64,000 bases of DNA from Streptomyces odontomachi (GCF_024435355.1 NZ_JAMJWG010000003.1:434001-498000); one strand, 5' to 3'. Numbered from the stretch's first letter, positions 1-10,868 are shown. Notes: generated by a model not told the origin, from the sequence alone. Translations and numbers: made by a program.

Positions 1-508
1 CTTCCAGGCCGCTTGGCTGCTCAACGGCGGGCAGAAGACCGACATGGAGCGCCTGCGGGACCACCACGTGCAGTGGATGGCCCGGCTGGACGCGATGGAG
101 GAGGTGGACGGCCATCTCCTGGTGCACTCCGACACGACCTCCTACCTCGACTACGGCGACTCCATCGAGGCGGTGAACGACACCGTGCGCGAAGCCCTCA
201 CGCGCAATGACGCCAACGAGTGCTGGGACCTCTTCCGGAAGTTCACCAAGCGCTTCGCGTTCCGCGACGAGGGCGGCGCCGACGCGGTGCGCAAGCTGCT
301 CGGCGTGTACGGCGGCACCCGCATCGTGCACGGTCACAGCCCCATTCCCTACCTCCTGGGCGAAGTCGGTTCGGAGGACGGCGAGGACGGCGCGGGACCC
401 GTTGTGGAGGGCCCGCACATCTACGCCGACGGGTTGGCCATTGCCATGGACGGCGGAGTGACCATGGCCGGAAAACTGCTGGTCTGTCCCCTTCCGTTGA
501 CGGCCTGA
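1..508 (+). CDS. Metallophosphoesterase, C-terminal part (5' end outside window)
   Basis: The reading frame is open from the left edge and ends with TGA at 506-508, so about 168 residues of the C-terminus are present. The segment reads WLLNGGQ near the edge and GTRIVHGHSPI further on. The GH-x-P motif is the last metal-binding histidine block of calcineurin-like phosphoesterases, and the WLxNGGQ context is common in the bis(5'-nucleosyl)-tetraphosphatase/serine-threonine phosphatase branch. The N-terminal metal motifs (DxH, GDxxDR, GNH) would lie upstream of the window, so the substrate cannot be judged. A hairpin at 534-553 follows directly. The family call is fairly secure; the substrate is unknown. 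Confidence 0.8.
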   Translation, partial: FQAAWLLNGGQKTDMERLRDHHVQWMARLDAMEEVDGHLLVHSDTTSYLDYGDSIEAVNDTVREALTRNDANECWDLFRKFTKRFAFRDEGGADAVRKLLGVYGGTRIVHGHSPIPYLLGEVGSEDGEDGAGPVVEGPHIYADGLAIAMDGGVTMAGKLLVCPLPLTA

Positions 509-533
509 CCTGCCGAGTAACTGTTCGATCGAC

Positions 534-553
534 GGCCCTTTACCAAAAGGGCC
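534..553 (+). terminator. Hairpin terminator after the metallophosphoesterase gene
   Basis: GGCCCTTT and AAAGGGCC form an 8-bp perfect stem with a 4-base loop, 25 bases after the stop codon. It lacks a long T-tract, as is usual for Streptomyces terminators. Confidence 0.55.
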
Positions 554-704
554 CAGGCCAGTGGGGCATTTTTCGGAAAGCCTCTGTCACCGCCCGCGGT
601 GACCGCTCTACCATCTGTTCATCCCGTAACGGGTCCCCTCCGTTTCTCACCGACGGCCCGCAATCCAGCCGGCCCCCAGTCCTACGGAACATCGGGGGAA
701 GCAC

Positions 705-1871
705 ATGAACAGCGCTCCATACCTGCTGAACGAGGACCGCCGGGATTTCGAGCGGATCCTCGACGAAGCGCTGCGCTCGGCATCGCACCGCCACGACCTC
801 GTCGAGGCCGGCGAACCGCTCACCAACGAGCAGTTGCGCCGCATGGCGCTGAGCGCGACCGCCCTGATAACGGCTGCGGCCGCCAGCGAATACCAGCACT
901 ACGTGCGGCTCCGCGGTGAACTGCGCGCCCCAGCGCGCACCACCCGCGCGGAGCACCCCACGGGCGCGGTACGACGCACGCCTCCCGACCGAAGCGCGCT
1001 CGGTGACGCGCCGGACGACAGCCCCCTGGGCCAGCGTGCCGGTCTGGCCTCGGGCAACGGCGACGGCGAGGCCGGGAGCGGCACCGGGACGGGGTCTGAG
1101 ACGGGGACGGGGACGACGGCAGGGACGCGGACGGGAGCCGAAGGCGAAGCCCGAGCCGATGGCCAGGCAGGAGCCCGAGCCGATGGCCAAGTAGGAGCCC
1201 GAGCAGGAGCAGAAACCGGCGCAGAAGCCGGCACGGGAGCCGGCGCACGAGCCCCAGCCAGTGGCCGACCCCGCGCCGGAAAGAGGGCGACGGGAGCGGA
1301 GGCAAGGGCGCGGATGGGGCGGACGGCAGCCGGGGAGCCCACCGGCGCCGGGCTGGCCGCGGTGATCGCCGTACTGGCCCCGATGCTGGCCGGGACGGCC
1401 GCGTTGATCTTCCTGCTGGTCGGCTATGCGCTCCGCGCCGTCGGGCCCGCCCCCGCCTTCGCCGGCACCCTGCTCACCACCGGCTGGGTGTTCGGCGCGA
1501 TCACCGCGGTGGCCATCCTGGTGGCGGCGGTCGGCCTGCTGCTCACCGCGTTGCGCAACGGTGCGACCTCGCTGCGGGCCGACGACCGCGCGAGTCTTGC
1601 CGCGGAGGTCTTCCGGGCGCGCGAGGCCTGGCACCAGGCGCTCCTGGAGCGTGGCATAGCCCCGTTCCTCCAGGAAGCGCTGGTCAAGCCCGCCCCTGAC
1701 ATCGCCCCCGCCACGCCTGCCGAGTCGACCGGCCGCATACCGCACCTCGGCTACCACCGCCCCGGATTCAGCAGCCCCGACCAGGGTCCGACCACCACGT
1801 CCGGCCCCCGCTACAGCAGCCCGGACTACTCCAGCCCCGACTTCGGAGGGCCCGAGCACCTGCCCGAGTGA
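705..1871 (+). CDS. Uncharacterised membrane protein with two hydrophobic helices and a low-complexity linker
   Basis: 388 residues, ATG start. Residues 1-80 are a charged helical segment. Residues about 110-205 are low-complexity Gly/Ala/Thr/Arg, with the short repeat ARADGQ(A/V)GA seen twice. Two strongly hydrophobic helices follow at about 208-235 and 247-276, then a charged helix containing REAWHQALLERGIAPFLQEAL and a C-terminus with SSPD repeated. No enzymatic motif was recognised. The topology suggests both ends are cytoplasmic. The gene stands alone between the phosphoesterase and a broken lipoprotein gene. The product is probably a Streptomyces-specific membrane protein; the function is unknown. 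The long antisense ORF over the same region (540-1886) lacks recognisable protein features. Confidence 0.7.
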   Translation: MNSAPYLLNEDRRDFERILDEALRSASHRHDLVEAGEPLTNEQLRRMALSATALITAAAASEYQHYVRLRGELRAPARTTRAEHPTGAVRRTPPDRSALGDAPDDSPLGQRAGLASGNGDGEAGSGTGTGSETGTGTTAGTRTGAEGEARADGQAGARADGQVGARAGAETGAEAGTGAGARAPASGRPRAGKRATGAEARARMGRTAAGEPTGAGLAAVIAVLAPMLAGTAALIFLLVGYALRAVGPAPAFAGTLLTTGWVFGAITAVAILVAAVGLLLTALRNGATSLRADDRASLAAEVFRAREAWHQALLERGIAPFLQEALVKPAPDIAPATPAESTGRIPHLGYHRPGFSSPDQGPTTTSGPRYSSPDYSSPDFGGPEHLPE

Positions 1872-2024
1872 CCCGGGGGCGATCACCCGAGCGGGCTGGG
1901 CGCGCCGGCGTCCCGGTGGTCAATCCCGCCGGCTGCGCACTCGAGCGATTACCGTGCGCATACCGTGCGACCAGATATCCGGGATGCCGTCGGTGCGCCG
2001 GGCCGGCCCGAAACGGAGCGCGAT

Positions 2025-2608
2025 GTGACGTCCACACCGCCGCCCGCCTGCGCGCTCCGGCCCGTGCCCTTTCTGCTGGCCGCTCTCGGTGTCGGTGCCG
2101 CCGCCACCGGCTGCTCGAACCCCGGCGACGTCGCAGTCGCCGACTCCACCACCGCGGCCAGGACGGCCGTGACCAGCAGTCCGTTCCTCGCCGAGGTCGC
2201 CCGGCAGATCGCCCTGCCGGCGCACGCCTGGACGGCGTCGGGCACCCACACGGCCAAGGGGTACACGACCGAGGCGGCCACGACGACCAACGTCGAGGGC
2301 ATGAAGGCCGACTGCGACAACATCAACCTCAACAAGAAGCTGGCCCCCGACCCGCAGTGACGTGTTCGGCCCCGGCGTGAAGGGGTTCTTCTACAAATGC
2401 CGGAAGATCGCCGCGGACACCAACGAGTACTGGTTCACCATCAGTTCCGCGGACCTCCCCCACTGCCTTGATGGCGTGGGAGGTACCCCCACAGATCGAC
2501 AAGCTCTGCGATCCGGCCACGAAATTCCCGATCGTCCACGACGCACAGCACAACACCTACTGGATCGACGAGCCGTTTTCGTGCACGAGCAAGATGAGCC
2601 CCTCTTAG
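2025..2608 (+). pseudogene. Lipoprotein gene broken by a frameshift and a palindromic insertion
   Basis: A GTG at 2025, preceded by GGAG, opens a protein with a typical lipoprotein signal: a short N-region, a hydrophobic stretch FLLAALGVGAAATGC and then SNPGD. This frame stops at 2358-2360. Sensible sequence continues in the next frame (VFGPGVKGFFYKCRKIAADT, then NEYWFTISSADLP) up to about 2455. A palindrome occupies 2453-2491. Beyond it a third frame reads QIDKLCDPATKFPIVHDA, then QHNTYWIDEPFSC, and ends with TAG at 2606-2608. The three pieces have the Cys, aromatic and charged composition of one secreted domain. I infer one ancestral lipoprotein of about 190 residues, now inactivated unless sequencing errors explain the first shift. 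Each piece could also be annotated as a separate hypothetical ORF. Confidence 0.6.
2453..2491. repeat. Small palindromic repeat inserted in the lipoprotein pseudogene
   Basis: The left arm ACCTCCCCCACTGCC and the right arm GGCGTGGGAGGT are imperfect inverted copies around TTGAT, followed by ACCCCCA. From general knowledge, short CCTCCCCCAC...GTGGGAGGT palindromes occur repeatedly in Streptomyces genomes, mostly between genes. Here the element separates two coding segments that are in different frames. No transposase is present, so it would have to move in trans or spread as an RNA/DNA hairpin element. Confidence 0.55.
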
Positions 2609-2744
2609 CCCAACCCAGTCGAAGTCCGTCTTGGCGCGTCGGGCGGGTCGTCGCCGCCGCCATGCCCCCGAGCGGGGACGATGACGACGGCGACGGTGAT
2701 CTCGGCCCGCCTACCGACTAGGCAGACGGCCGGTCTGTCAGCCC

Positions 2745-4893
<2,149 letters not shown>

Positions 4894-4992
4894 TGCAAAG
4901 GTTCCTCCACGCTAACGTCCGAGACGCCGCACTGAACAGGGGGGCGCCACGTAGTCCCTCCACGGAGCCCGCAGTTCCGCCATGATCGAGCG

Positions 4993-6915
4993 GTGACCAG
5001 CATGCAGCCCCCGTCCACCCCGCCACCCGGCCGCGCACCGGACGGCTACGGCCACGACGCCCACGAACGCGCAGGTGGCGGCCGTGACTACGGGTATGCC
5101 TGGCCCGGTGCCGACGGCACACGGCCGGGCGGGTCGTGGCCGGGTGGGTCGGGTCGGGACGGAACCGATCAGGACGGGACCGGTCAGGACAGGTCGGGTC
5201 AGGACGGGTCATGGGCGGCGAGTGGGTCCGGAGAGGAGGGATCCTGGCCGGGTGGGCCGATCCCGAGCGGGTCCTGGACCAGCGGGCCCGGTCCTGACGC
5301 ATCCGGGCCTGGTGGCCCTGGCGGTTCGGGCACCGCGGGCCGGGGGCACGGCGCGGGCGGCCGCGATCACCACGCCCATGGCCAGGGAAAAGCTCCTGGT
5401 GGTCATGGGCACGAAGGGGGTGGAAACGGGCACGGGAACGGGCCGGGGCATGGGCACGGGCACGGACATGGCCATGGGCACGGACATGGGCATGGGCACG
5501 GGCACAGCCACGGGCCGGCCGCGCCGGTGTCACAGCATCTGCGCAAGGTGATCGCCGCGGTGCTGATCCCCTTCACGGCTGCCGTCCTGGCGGGGCTGGT
5601 GGTGTTGTGGCCGAGCGGTGTGCCGTCGCACCAGCGGAGCGGAGTCGGCTTCGACCGCCAGACGCAGCAGGCGGAGGTGGTCCGCGTCGACAAGGTCGAC
5701 TGCGCCACGGTGGACGGCTCCGGTGGATCCGGCGGTGACCCGGCGGCCGGAGCCAAGGACGGGTCCGACCCGCAACAGGCGGCCGATGGGGGAGGCGCCG
5801 GCGGTACCGGAGGCGCCGGCACGGGTGCGGGCGGGACCGGTGGCAAGAAGGCGACCTGCGGGAAGGCCACGATCCGGGTCACCAGCGGGAAGGACACCGG
5901 GCGTACGTTCACGGAGATCGTCCGCCCGGACTCGCCCCGGCAGCTGCACCAAGGGCAGCAGGTCGTGGTCTCCTACGCACCGGACGCGCCTCGGGACCTC
6001 CAGTACTCGGTGAGCGACGTGGACCGGCACCTTCCGCTGCTGCTGCTTGCCGGGATCTTCGCGCTCGCGGTGGTCGTGGTCGGGCGGTTGCGCGGCATCA
6101 TGGCGCTGGTCGCGCTCGCCGTCAGCTTCCTGGTGCTGGCCCTGTTCATCCTGCCCGCCATCCTGCAAGGCTCGAACCCGCTGGTCGTCGCCGTGGTCGG
6201 GGCAAGCGCCATCATGCTGATCGCGCTCTACATGTGCCACGGCCTGACGGCCCGCACATCCGTCGCCGTCCTGGGCACTCTGGTGTCGCTGCTGCTCACC
6301 GGGGGGCTCGGCGCCCTCTTCATAGGGTGGGCCGCCCTGACGGGGAACACGGACGACTACACGGGCCTGATCCACGGGCTGTATCCGTCGATCGACATGA
6401 GCGGCCTCCTGCTCGCCGGCGTGATCATCGGCTCGCTCGGTGTGCTCGACGATGTGACGGTGACACAGACCTCGGCGGTGTGGGAGCTGCACCAGGCCGA
6501 TCCTGCGCTGGGCTGGCGCGGGCTGTACCGGGCAGCCATCAGGATCGGGCGCGATCACATCGCGTCGGTGGTGAACACGCTCGTCCTGGCCTATGCCGGC
6601 GCCGCCCTTCCGCTGCTGCTGCTCTTCTCGATCGCGCAGAGCGACGTCAGCACCGTCGCGGGCAGTGAGGTGGTGGCTGAGGAGATCGTGCGGACGCTGG
6701 TCGGCTCCATCGGACTGGTGGCATCGGTGCCGGTGACGACGGCGCTCGCCGCACTGGTCGTCTCGGCGGACCGGCGGCCCGAGGCCCCGGCGACAGCAGC
6801 CTCCGCGACGGCTGGCCCGGCTGCGGGCAGGGCGGGCGTACCAAGGCCCGCTCAGCCGGCTTCGGGGGGTGGCCCGGCGGTACGCGGCGGTCGGGGGCGC
6901 CGACGGAAGCACTGA
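4993..6915 (+). CDS. YibE/F-family multipass membrane protein with a His/Gly-rich N-terminal repeat
   Basis: 640 residues starting at GTG 4993, divergent from thiC. The first 180 residues are predicted cytoplasmic and low complexity: Gly/Ser/Asp repeats, then at about 116-175 a striking alternation of His and Gly. The first hydrophobic helix is at about 185-207. A Gly-rich extracytoplasmic loop with two cysteines follows, then ATIRVTSGKDTGRTFTEI and a block of about seven membrane helices. These include the conserved MCHGLTARTSVAVLGTL and GSLGVLDDVTVTQTSAVWEL segments of the YibE/F-like family. Family members are of unknown function, possibly transporters. The His-Gly tract could bind metal, but this is inference. 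The C-terminus is Arg-rich. Confidence 0.85.
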   Translation: MTSMQPPSTPPPGRAPDGYGHDAHERAGGGRDYGYAWPGADGTRPGGSWPGGSGRDGTDQDGTGQDRSGQDGSWAASGSGEEGSWPGGPIPSGSWTSGPGPDASGPGGPGGSGTAGRGHGAGGRDHHAHGQGKAPGGHGHEGGGNGHGNGPGHGHGHGHGHGHGHGHGHGHSHGPAAPVSQHLRKVIAAVLIPFTAAVLAGLVVLWPSGVPSHQRSGVGFDRQTQQAEVVRVDKVDCATVDGSGGSGGDPAAGAKDGSDPQQAADGGGAGGTGGAGTGAGGTGGKKATCGKATIRVTSGKDTGRTFTEIVRPDSPRQLHQGQQVVVSYAPDAPRDLQYSVSDVDRHLPLLLLAGIFALAVVVVGRLRGIMALVALAVSFLVLALFILPAILQGSNPLVVAVVGASAIMLIALYMCHGLTARTSVAVLGTLVSLLLTGGLGALFIGWAALTGNTDDYTGLIHGLYPSIDMSGLLLAGVIIGSLGVLDDVTVTQTSAVWELHQADPALGWRGLYRAAIRIGRDHIASVVNTLVLAYAGAALPLLLLFSIAQSDVSTVAGSEVVAEEIVRTLVGSIGLVASVPVTTALAALVVSADRRPEAPATAASATAGPAAGRAGVPRPAQPASGGGPAVRGGRGRRRKH

Positions 6916-6993
6916 GCGCTGTGGGCAGCGGGCCGTGAGCACTGGTCGCAGCGGGCGCGCCGACGCCGCTGAACGGGCTCCCCGCCCCCTACC

Positions 6994-7209
6994 TCACCAG
7001 TCCCCGCGTGACTTGCTCGACATGAACTTACGCACCACGTACAGCAGCGCGCCGACGATCGCGACGAGTATCAGCACCTTGAAGAGCAGGCTGATGAGGA
7101 ACGACACGATGCCGACGATCAGCCCGCCGAACACGAAGAGGGCGATGACCGGCACCACGACCCACTTCACCCACCAGGGCACGCCCGCGAAGATCTCACG
7201 TACCGCCAT
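6994..7209 (-). CDS. Small DUF5326-type membrane protein
   Basis: 71 residues with the pattern MAVREIFAGVPWWVKWVVVP, two long hydrophobic helices, and a basic end (RKFMSSKSRGDW). This matches the short DUF5326 proteins that are widespread in Streptomyces and of unknown function. It converges with the YibE/F-type gene, 78 bases away. The 274 bases upstream (7210-7483) hold no gene that I can support and presumably contain its promoter. Confidence 0.82.
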   Translation of the reverse strand: MAVREIFAGVPWWVKWVVVPVIALFVFGGLIVGIVSFLISLLFKVLILVAIVGALLYVVRKFMSSKSRGDW

Positions 7210-7483
7210 CGTCCTTACCGTCCTTATGTCTCTGGCTTCCGCAGCCTTCCGAGGAGCCCGGGGTTCCGGGCTCCACGGCCGGGCTGCCGTGTGTACCCAA
7301 GCCCGGTCGTCGTCACATCTGCGCCTCCGCGGCCTGCACTGGCCCGCCGTCGGTGCGCGACTTTCACTCCTTCGCCTTCGATGCTAAGCGCGTAGCCGGC
7401 TCTACGGGCACTTCCGCACCCCTTGTCCTACCCTGACCCGTCCCCTAGGGAATCCGGGGCGAGCAGACCCGTGGAGCGTCTGC

Positions 7484-7804
7484 TCAGCGTCCTTCCGGCG
7501 GCGAGAAGACCACGAGCACCCGCAGGTCCTCGGAGATGTGGTGGAACTTGTGCGCCGCCCCGGCCGGGACGTAGACGACGCTCCCTCGGGCGACCTGGGT
7601 GGTCTCGGTGCCGACGGTCAGTGAAGCGCGCCCGCTCACCACGAAGTAGACCTCGTCCTGCCCGTGCGGCTGCTGCGGGTCGGAGGAGCCGGCGTCGAGT
7701 GCGTAGAGCCCGACCGACATGTTCCGCTCACGCAGGAACTGAAGATACGCACCGTCGTTCGCGGCACGCTCCGCGTCCAGTTCGTCCAGCCGGAATGCCT
7801 TCAT
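7484..7804 (-). CDS. Cupin-domain protein
   Basis: 106 residues forming a single cupin barrel. Cupin motif 1 is visible as PHGQDEVYFVVSGRASLTVG (H, E, and G spacing), and motif 2 as VYVPAGAAHKFHHI. The retained histidines and glutamate suggest a bound metal ion. Small monocupins of this type serve as sugar-binding, dioxygenase or epimerase-like proteins, and the sequence does not decide between these. The downstream neighbour on the same strand is the DUF5326 gene, too far away to assume an operon. The region 7805-8022 has short direct repeats (CCGATCACCGAGTGC-like and CTTGTTCGC) and the start of the next, divergent gene. Confidence 0.85.
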   Translation of the reverse strand: MKAFRLDELDAERAANDGAYLQFLRERNMSVGLYALDAGSSDPQQPHGQDEVYFVVSGRASLTVGTETTQVARGSVVYVPAGAAHKFHHISEDLRVLVVFSPPEGR

Positions 7805-8022
7805 CGCCCTGCCCGCCCCTTGTCGCCTCGTCCGCCGTCCGGTGGCCGATCACCGAGTGCCGATCACCGGCTGCTGACCACCGAGTGCCGATTGCCCGAC
7901 TACGTAAGTGCTCGCTTGTTCGCTTGTTGCGCTTGTTCGCTACGTGACGTGTTCGTGTGCGCTCCGTGGCCCTGCTCACGATCCGTCGCTGGTGCCCGTG
8001 CGCGTCTGCCACGATCAGACAC

Positions 8023-8400
8023 ATGAAGAATTTCCTCGTCAAGACGATCGCCAATGCGGCAGCCCTTGCCGTGGCCGTTTGGGTGCTCGACAAGATCACA
8101 CTCACCGGAGGCAGCACCGGCGGCAAGGCACTTACGCTGGTCATCGTCGCGCTGATCTTCGGCGTGGTGAACGTCGTGGTCAAGCCGATCGTGAAAGTGC
8201 TCACCTTCCCGCTGTTCATCCTCACTCTCGGATTGTTCACCCTGGTGATCAACGCACTGATGCTGTTGCTCACATCCTGGGTCGCCGGCAAGACCGACGT
8301 CAGCTTCCACGTCGAGGGCTTCTGGACCGCGGTGCTGGGCGGCCTGATCGTCGCGATCGTCTCCTGGGCACTGCACATAGTGCTCCCGGACGAGGACTGA
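8023..8400 (+). CDS. Phage-holin-family (DUF360/4-TM) small membrane protein
   Basis: 125 residues from the ATG at 8023. There are four hydrophobic segments with the family pattern NAAALAVAVWVLDKI, then FGVVNVVVKPIVKVLTFP, LGLFTLVINALMLLL, and a last helix before DED. This is the mycobacterial/Streptomyces phage holin family 4 superfamily (often annotated as membrane protein of unknown function), not a phage lysis gene in this context. The gene ends 9 bases before the tyrosine phosphatase start, so the two are likely co-transcribed. Confidence 0.85.
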   Translation: MKNFLVKTIANAAALAVAVWVLDKITLTGGSTGGKALTLVIVALIFGVVNVVVKPIVKVLTFPLFILTLGLFTLVINALMLLLTSWVAGKTDVSFHVEGFWTAVLGGLIVAIVSWALHIVLPDED

Positions 8401-8409
8401 GAGGAGGCG

Positions 8410-8940
8410 GTGACGACGACCTCGGAGCCGTACCCGCGTGACCGGGCGTCCGCGCGGGCGCCGTATCGCGTGTGCTTCGTCTGTAGCGGCAACATCTGCC
8501 GCTCGCCGATGGCCGAGTACGTCTTCCGCGCTCAGGTCGCCGATGCGGGCCTCGACGAGGTGGTCGAGGTCGACAGTGCCGGGACGGGGGGCTGGCACGA
8601 GGGCGACGACGCCGACCCCCGGACCGTCTCGGTCCTGGCGGCGGCCGGGTATCCGTGTGGTCACACGGCGCGGCAGTTCCAGGCCGACTGGTTCGCACGG
8701 CTCGACCTGGTGATCGCGCTGGACTCCGGTCACCTGCGCACGCTGCGCCGGCTCGCGCCCACGCCCGAGGACGCGCGCAAGGTGCGACTGCTGCGTTCGT
8801 ACGACCCCGGCGCGCGCGATGACCTCGACGTACCTGACCCTTATTACGGCGGCATCGATGGCTTCGAGGTCTGCCTGGAGATGGTGGAAGCGGCCGGCGA
8901 AGGGCTACTCACCGCGGTACGTGAGGCAGTGAAGGACTGA
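8410..8940 (+). CDS. Low-molecular-weight protein tyrosine phosphatase
   Basis: 176 residues, GTG start at 8410 after GAGGAGG. It hydrolyses phosphotyrosine through a cysteinyl-phosphate intermediate. The P-loop CX5RS is C25-S-G-N-I-C-R31-S32, close to the N-terminus as in all family members. The general acid aspartate is D143 in the DPYYGG motif. Length is normal for the family. It lies between a small membrane protein and a PLP enzyme with very short gaps (9 and 5 bases), suggesting one transcript. S. coelicolor PtpA is the characterised type of this family in the genus, but this need not be its orthologue. Confidence 0.94.
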   Translation: MTTTSEPYPRDRASARAPYRVCFVCSGNICRSPMAEYVFRAQVADAGLDEVVEVDSAGTGGWHEGDDADPRTVSVLAAAGYPCGHTARQFQADWFARLDLVIALDSGHLRTLRRLAPTPEDARKVRLLRSYDPGARDDLDVPDPYYGGIDGFEVCLEMVEAAGEGLLTAVREAVKD

Positions 8941-8945
8941 GCAGC

Positions 8946-10313
8946 ATGGCACACGGGCGTAACGACGACGGGGGGACCGGGTCGGTAGACGCAGCAGAGG
9001 CACATGAGACAGCAGACGCGGCGAAGACAGCGAGAATGACAGACAGAGCAAGCACGGCAGCATCGAACGGAACAGCACGAGTGACCGGCGCAACGGGCCC
9101 GACCGGGGCGCCGGGCTCGTCCGACACCCCCCGAGTGTCCGGTGCACCGGTCTCGTCCGAGGCACCCGGTGACGGCACGCTGCTGGTGCGGGCCGGGCTG
9201 CCCGAACCCCTGAAGTACGAGCCCACCATGCCGGGCCCGGTCTTCGCGGCCCACTACCACCTCCCCGGCGACCCCACCGGCCCGTACACGTACGGCCGCG
9301 ACGAGAACCCCACCTGGACGCGTCTGGAACAGGCCATCGGGGAGCTGGAGGCACCACCGGGCGCGGCTGGCAGCGTGGAGACGCTGGTCTTCGCCTCGGG
9401 CATGGCGGCGATCTCGGCGATCCTGTTCTCGCAGCTGCGCACCGGTGACGTGGTCGTCCTGCCGTCCGACGGCTACCAGGGTCTCCCCCTGATCGGCGAC
9501 CAGCTCAGCGCGTACGGCATCGAGGTGCGCAGGGCACCGACCGGCGGCGACGCCCAGCTCGATGTGCTCGACGGCGCGCGACTGCTGCTGCTGGAGACGC
9601 CCTCGAACCCGGGCCTGGACGTGTGCGACATACGGCGTCTCGTGGCGGCCGCACATGCACGTGGAACGATCGTCGCCGTCGACAACACCCTCGCCACCCC
9701 GCTCGGTCAGCGCCCCCTTGAACTGGGTGCGGACTTCTCCGTGGCAAGCGGCACCAAGCAGCTGACCGGGCACGGAGATGTCCTGCTCGGCTATGTGGCC
9801 TGCCGCGACGCCGCACTGATGGCCCCGGTGCGTCGCTGGCGCAAGCTCGCCGGTGCGGTGCAGGGCCCCATGGAGGCCTGGCTGGCGCACCGTTCCCTCG
9901 CCACCTTGCAGGTGCGCGCCGAGCGCCAGAACGCCAACGCCCTCGCGCTCGCCCAGGCCCTCACCGACCGCCCCGAGGTGACCGGGCTGCGCTATCCGGG
10001 CCTACCCGGGGACCCGTCGTACGAGATCGCCTCCGGACAGATGCGGCGCTTCGGCTGCGTGCTCTGCTTCACGCTGCCGTCGGGCGCCCACGCCGAGCGC
10101 TTCCTGGCCGGACTGCGCCTGGTCGACGCCGCGACCAGCTTCGGCGGCGTACGGTCCACGGCGGAGCGGCGTGGTCGATGGGGTGGTGACGCGGTCCCGG
10201 ACGGGTTCATTCGGTTCTCCGCGGGCGCCGAGGACACCGAGGACCTGGTCGCGGACGTCCTTCGGGCGCTGGCTCAGGCGGGAGCGGGCAACCAGGGTAC
10301 GGAAGCCGGGTAA
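8946..10313 (+). CDS. Cystathionine gamma-lyase/synthase-type PLP enzyme
   Basis: 455 residues. It belongs to the trans-sulfuration Cys/Met metabolism PLP family (fold type I). The PLP lysine is K271 in SGTKQLTGHGD. Other family blocks are YTYGRDENPTWTRLEQAIG, FASGMAAISAIL, LETPSNPGLDV and DNTLATPLGQRPL, plus the C-terminal RFSAGAEDTEDLVADV. Such enzymes cleave cystathionine to cysteine or carry out gamma-replacement. The first 75 residues are a low-complexity Thr/Ala/Gly leader, so the true start may be an internal GTG or ATG; the ATG at 8946 does have AAGGA upstream. It follows the phosphatase gene with 5 bases between. Confidence 0.9.
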   Translation: MAHGRNDDGGTGSVDAAEAHETADAAKTARMTDRASTAASNGTARVTGATGPTGAPGSSDTPRVSGAPVSSEAPGDGTLLVRAGLPEPLKYEPTMPGPVFAAHYHLPGDPTGPYTYGRDENPTWTRLEQAIGELEAPPGAAGSVETLVFASGMAAISAILFSQLRTGDVVVLPSDGYQGLPLIGDQLSAYGIEVRRAPTGGDAQLDVLDGARLLLLETPSNPGLDVCDIRRLVAAAHARGTIVAVDNTLATPLGQRPLELGADFSVASGTKQLTGHGDVLLGYVACRDAALMAPVRRWRKLAGAVQGPMEAWLAHRSLATLQVRAERQNANALALAQALTDRPEVTGLRYPGLPGDPSYEIASGQMRRFGCVLCFTLPSGAHAERFLAGLRLVDAATSFGGVRSTAERRGRWGGDAVPDGFIRFSAGAEDTEDLVADVLRALAQAGAGNQGTEAG

Positions 10314-10409
10314 GCCCAGAAATCCGCCTTACCCGCCTGATACCCCAAAGGAGTCACGTTCGGAAAAGACCACCGCAACCGGCCGCAACCCGGCTACGGT
10401 GTGCGCACA

Positions 10410-10748
10410 ATGACCGATTTTGCCGATGAAGCCCGCTCGCGCACCGCATGGCTCCTGCGGATGGCCGCGCCGGAACAAGATGCCGGCAGCATCATCGAAT
10501 ACGCCGCGGCCACACCGGAGCCACCGGTCATGGGCCCGCACGGCATCCGCACCCGGGGCTGCCCCCTGTGTCGGCGCACCATGTGGATGCAGCGCGAGAT
10601 ATGGGTCTGCGCATTCTGCGGCCATATCGAGGACCTCGTGTGCGCGCCCGTCGTTCCCGCCGAACCCGCCTGCACCGGCTCCCGAAGCGACGCCCACCAC
10701 CAAGACCCTCGAGCGTCGCTCACGGAGTCGGTCGAGGGGAGTTCCTGA
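10410..10748 (+). CDS. Small zinc-ribbon protein of unknown function
   Basis: 112 residues from the ATG at 10410 (a GTG three codons upstream at 10401 is possible). The N-terminal half is helical and acidic. The middle has two CxxC knuckles, CPLC and CAFC, 17 residues apart (GCPLCRRTMWMQ then WVCAFCGHIED), a good zinc-ribbon. The C-terminus is disordered. No catalytic domain was recognised, and it may bind a protein or nucleic acid. The opposite strand carries a longer ORF (10329-11390) that also covers the Nudix gene and shows no protein signature. Confidence 0.72.
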   Translation: MTDFADEARSRTAWLLRMAAPEQDAGSIIEYAAATPEPPVMGPHGIRTRGCPLCRRTMWMQREIWVCAFCGHIEDLVCAPVVPAEPACTGSRSDAHHQDPRASLTESVEGSS

Positions 10749-10854
10749 CGTGTTTCCCTGCCACCCTGTCTCCATGGGGCCGTCGTCGTCGCTTCGCCTT
10801 CGTTGCTCGGAGTCACTTCGCCTTCGCTGCTCCGGCTGGCCTGAACAGCTCGAT

Positions 10855-10868
10855 GTTTCACGTGGAAC
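10855..10868. promoter_or_regulatory. Near-perfect parS site
   Basis: GTTTCACGTGGAAC differs from the parS consensus GTTTCACGTGAAAC at one base. It lies between the zinc-ribbon and Nudix genes and is the parS-like site farthest from oriC in this window. Just upstream is a short direct repeat (CTTCGCCTTCG) at about 10790-10830. Confidence 0.6.

Noticed and set aside
540..1886. Long minus-strand ORF of 448 residues
   Set aside because: It lies antisense to the plus-strand membrane-protein gene and consists of Arg/Gly/Ser low complexity without domain features, as expected in high-GC DNA.
5400..5520. Repeat array in the YibE/F gene as a possible CRISPR
   Set aside because: Units are 6-12 bases with no spacers, in frame, and encode His/Gly; no cas genes are near.
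5530..6942. Minus-strand ORF of 470 residues over the YibE/F gene
   Set aside because: It is a high-GC shadow with His/Arg/Asp-rich nonsense; the plus-strand gene has membrane helices and family motifs.
8043..8400. Holin-like gene as evidence of a prophage
   Set aside because: The protein belongs to a family widely found on actinobacterial chromosomes; there is no endolysin, integrase or structural gene nearby.
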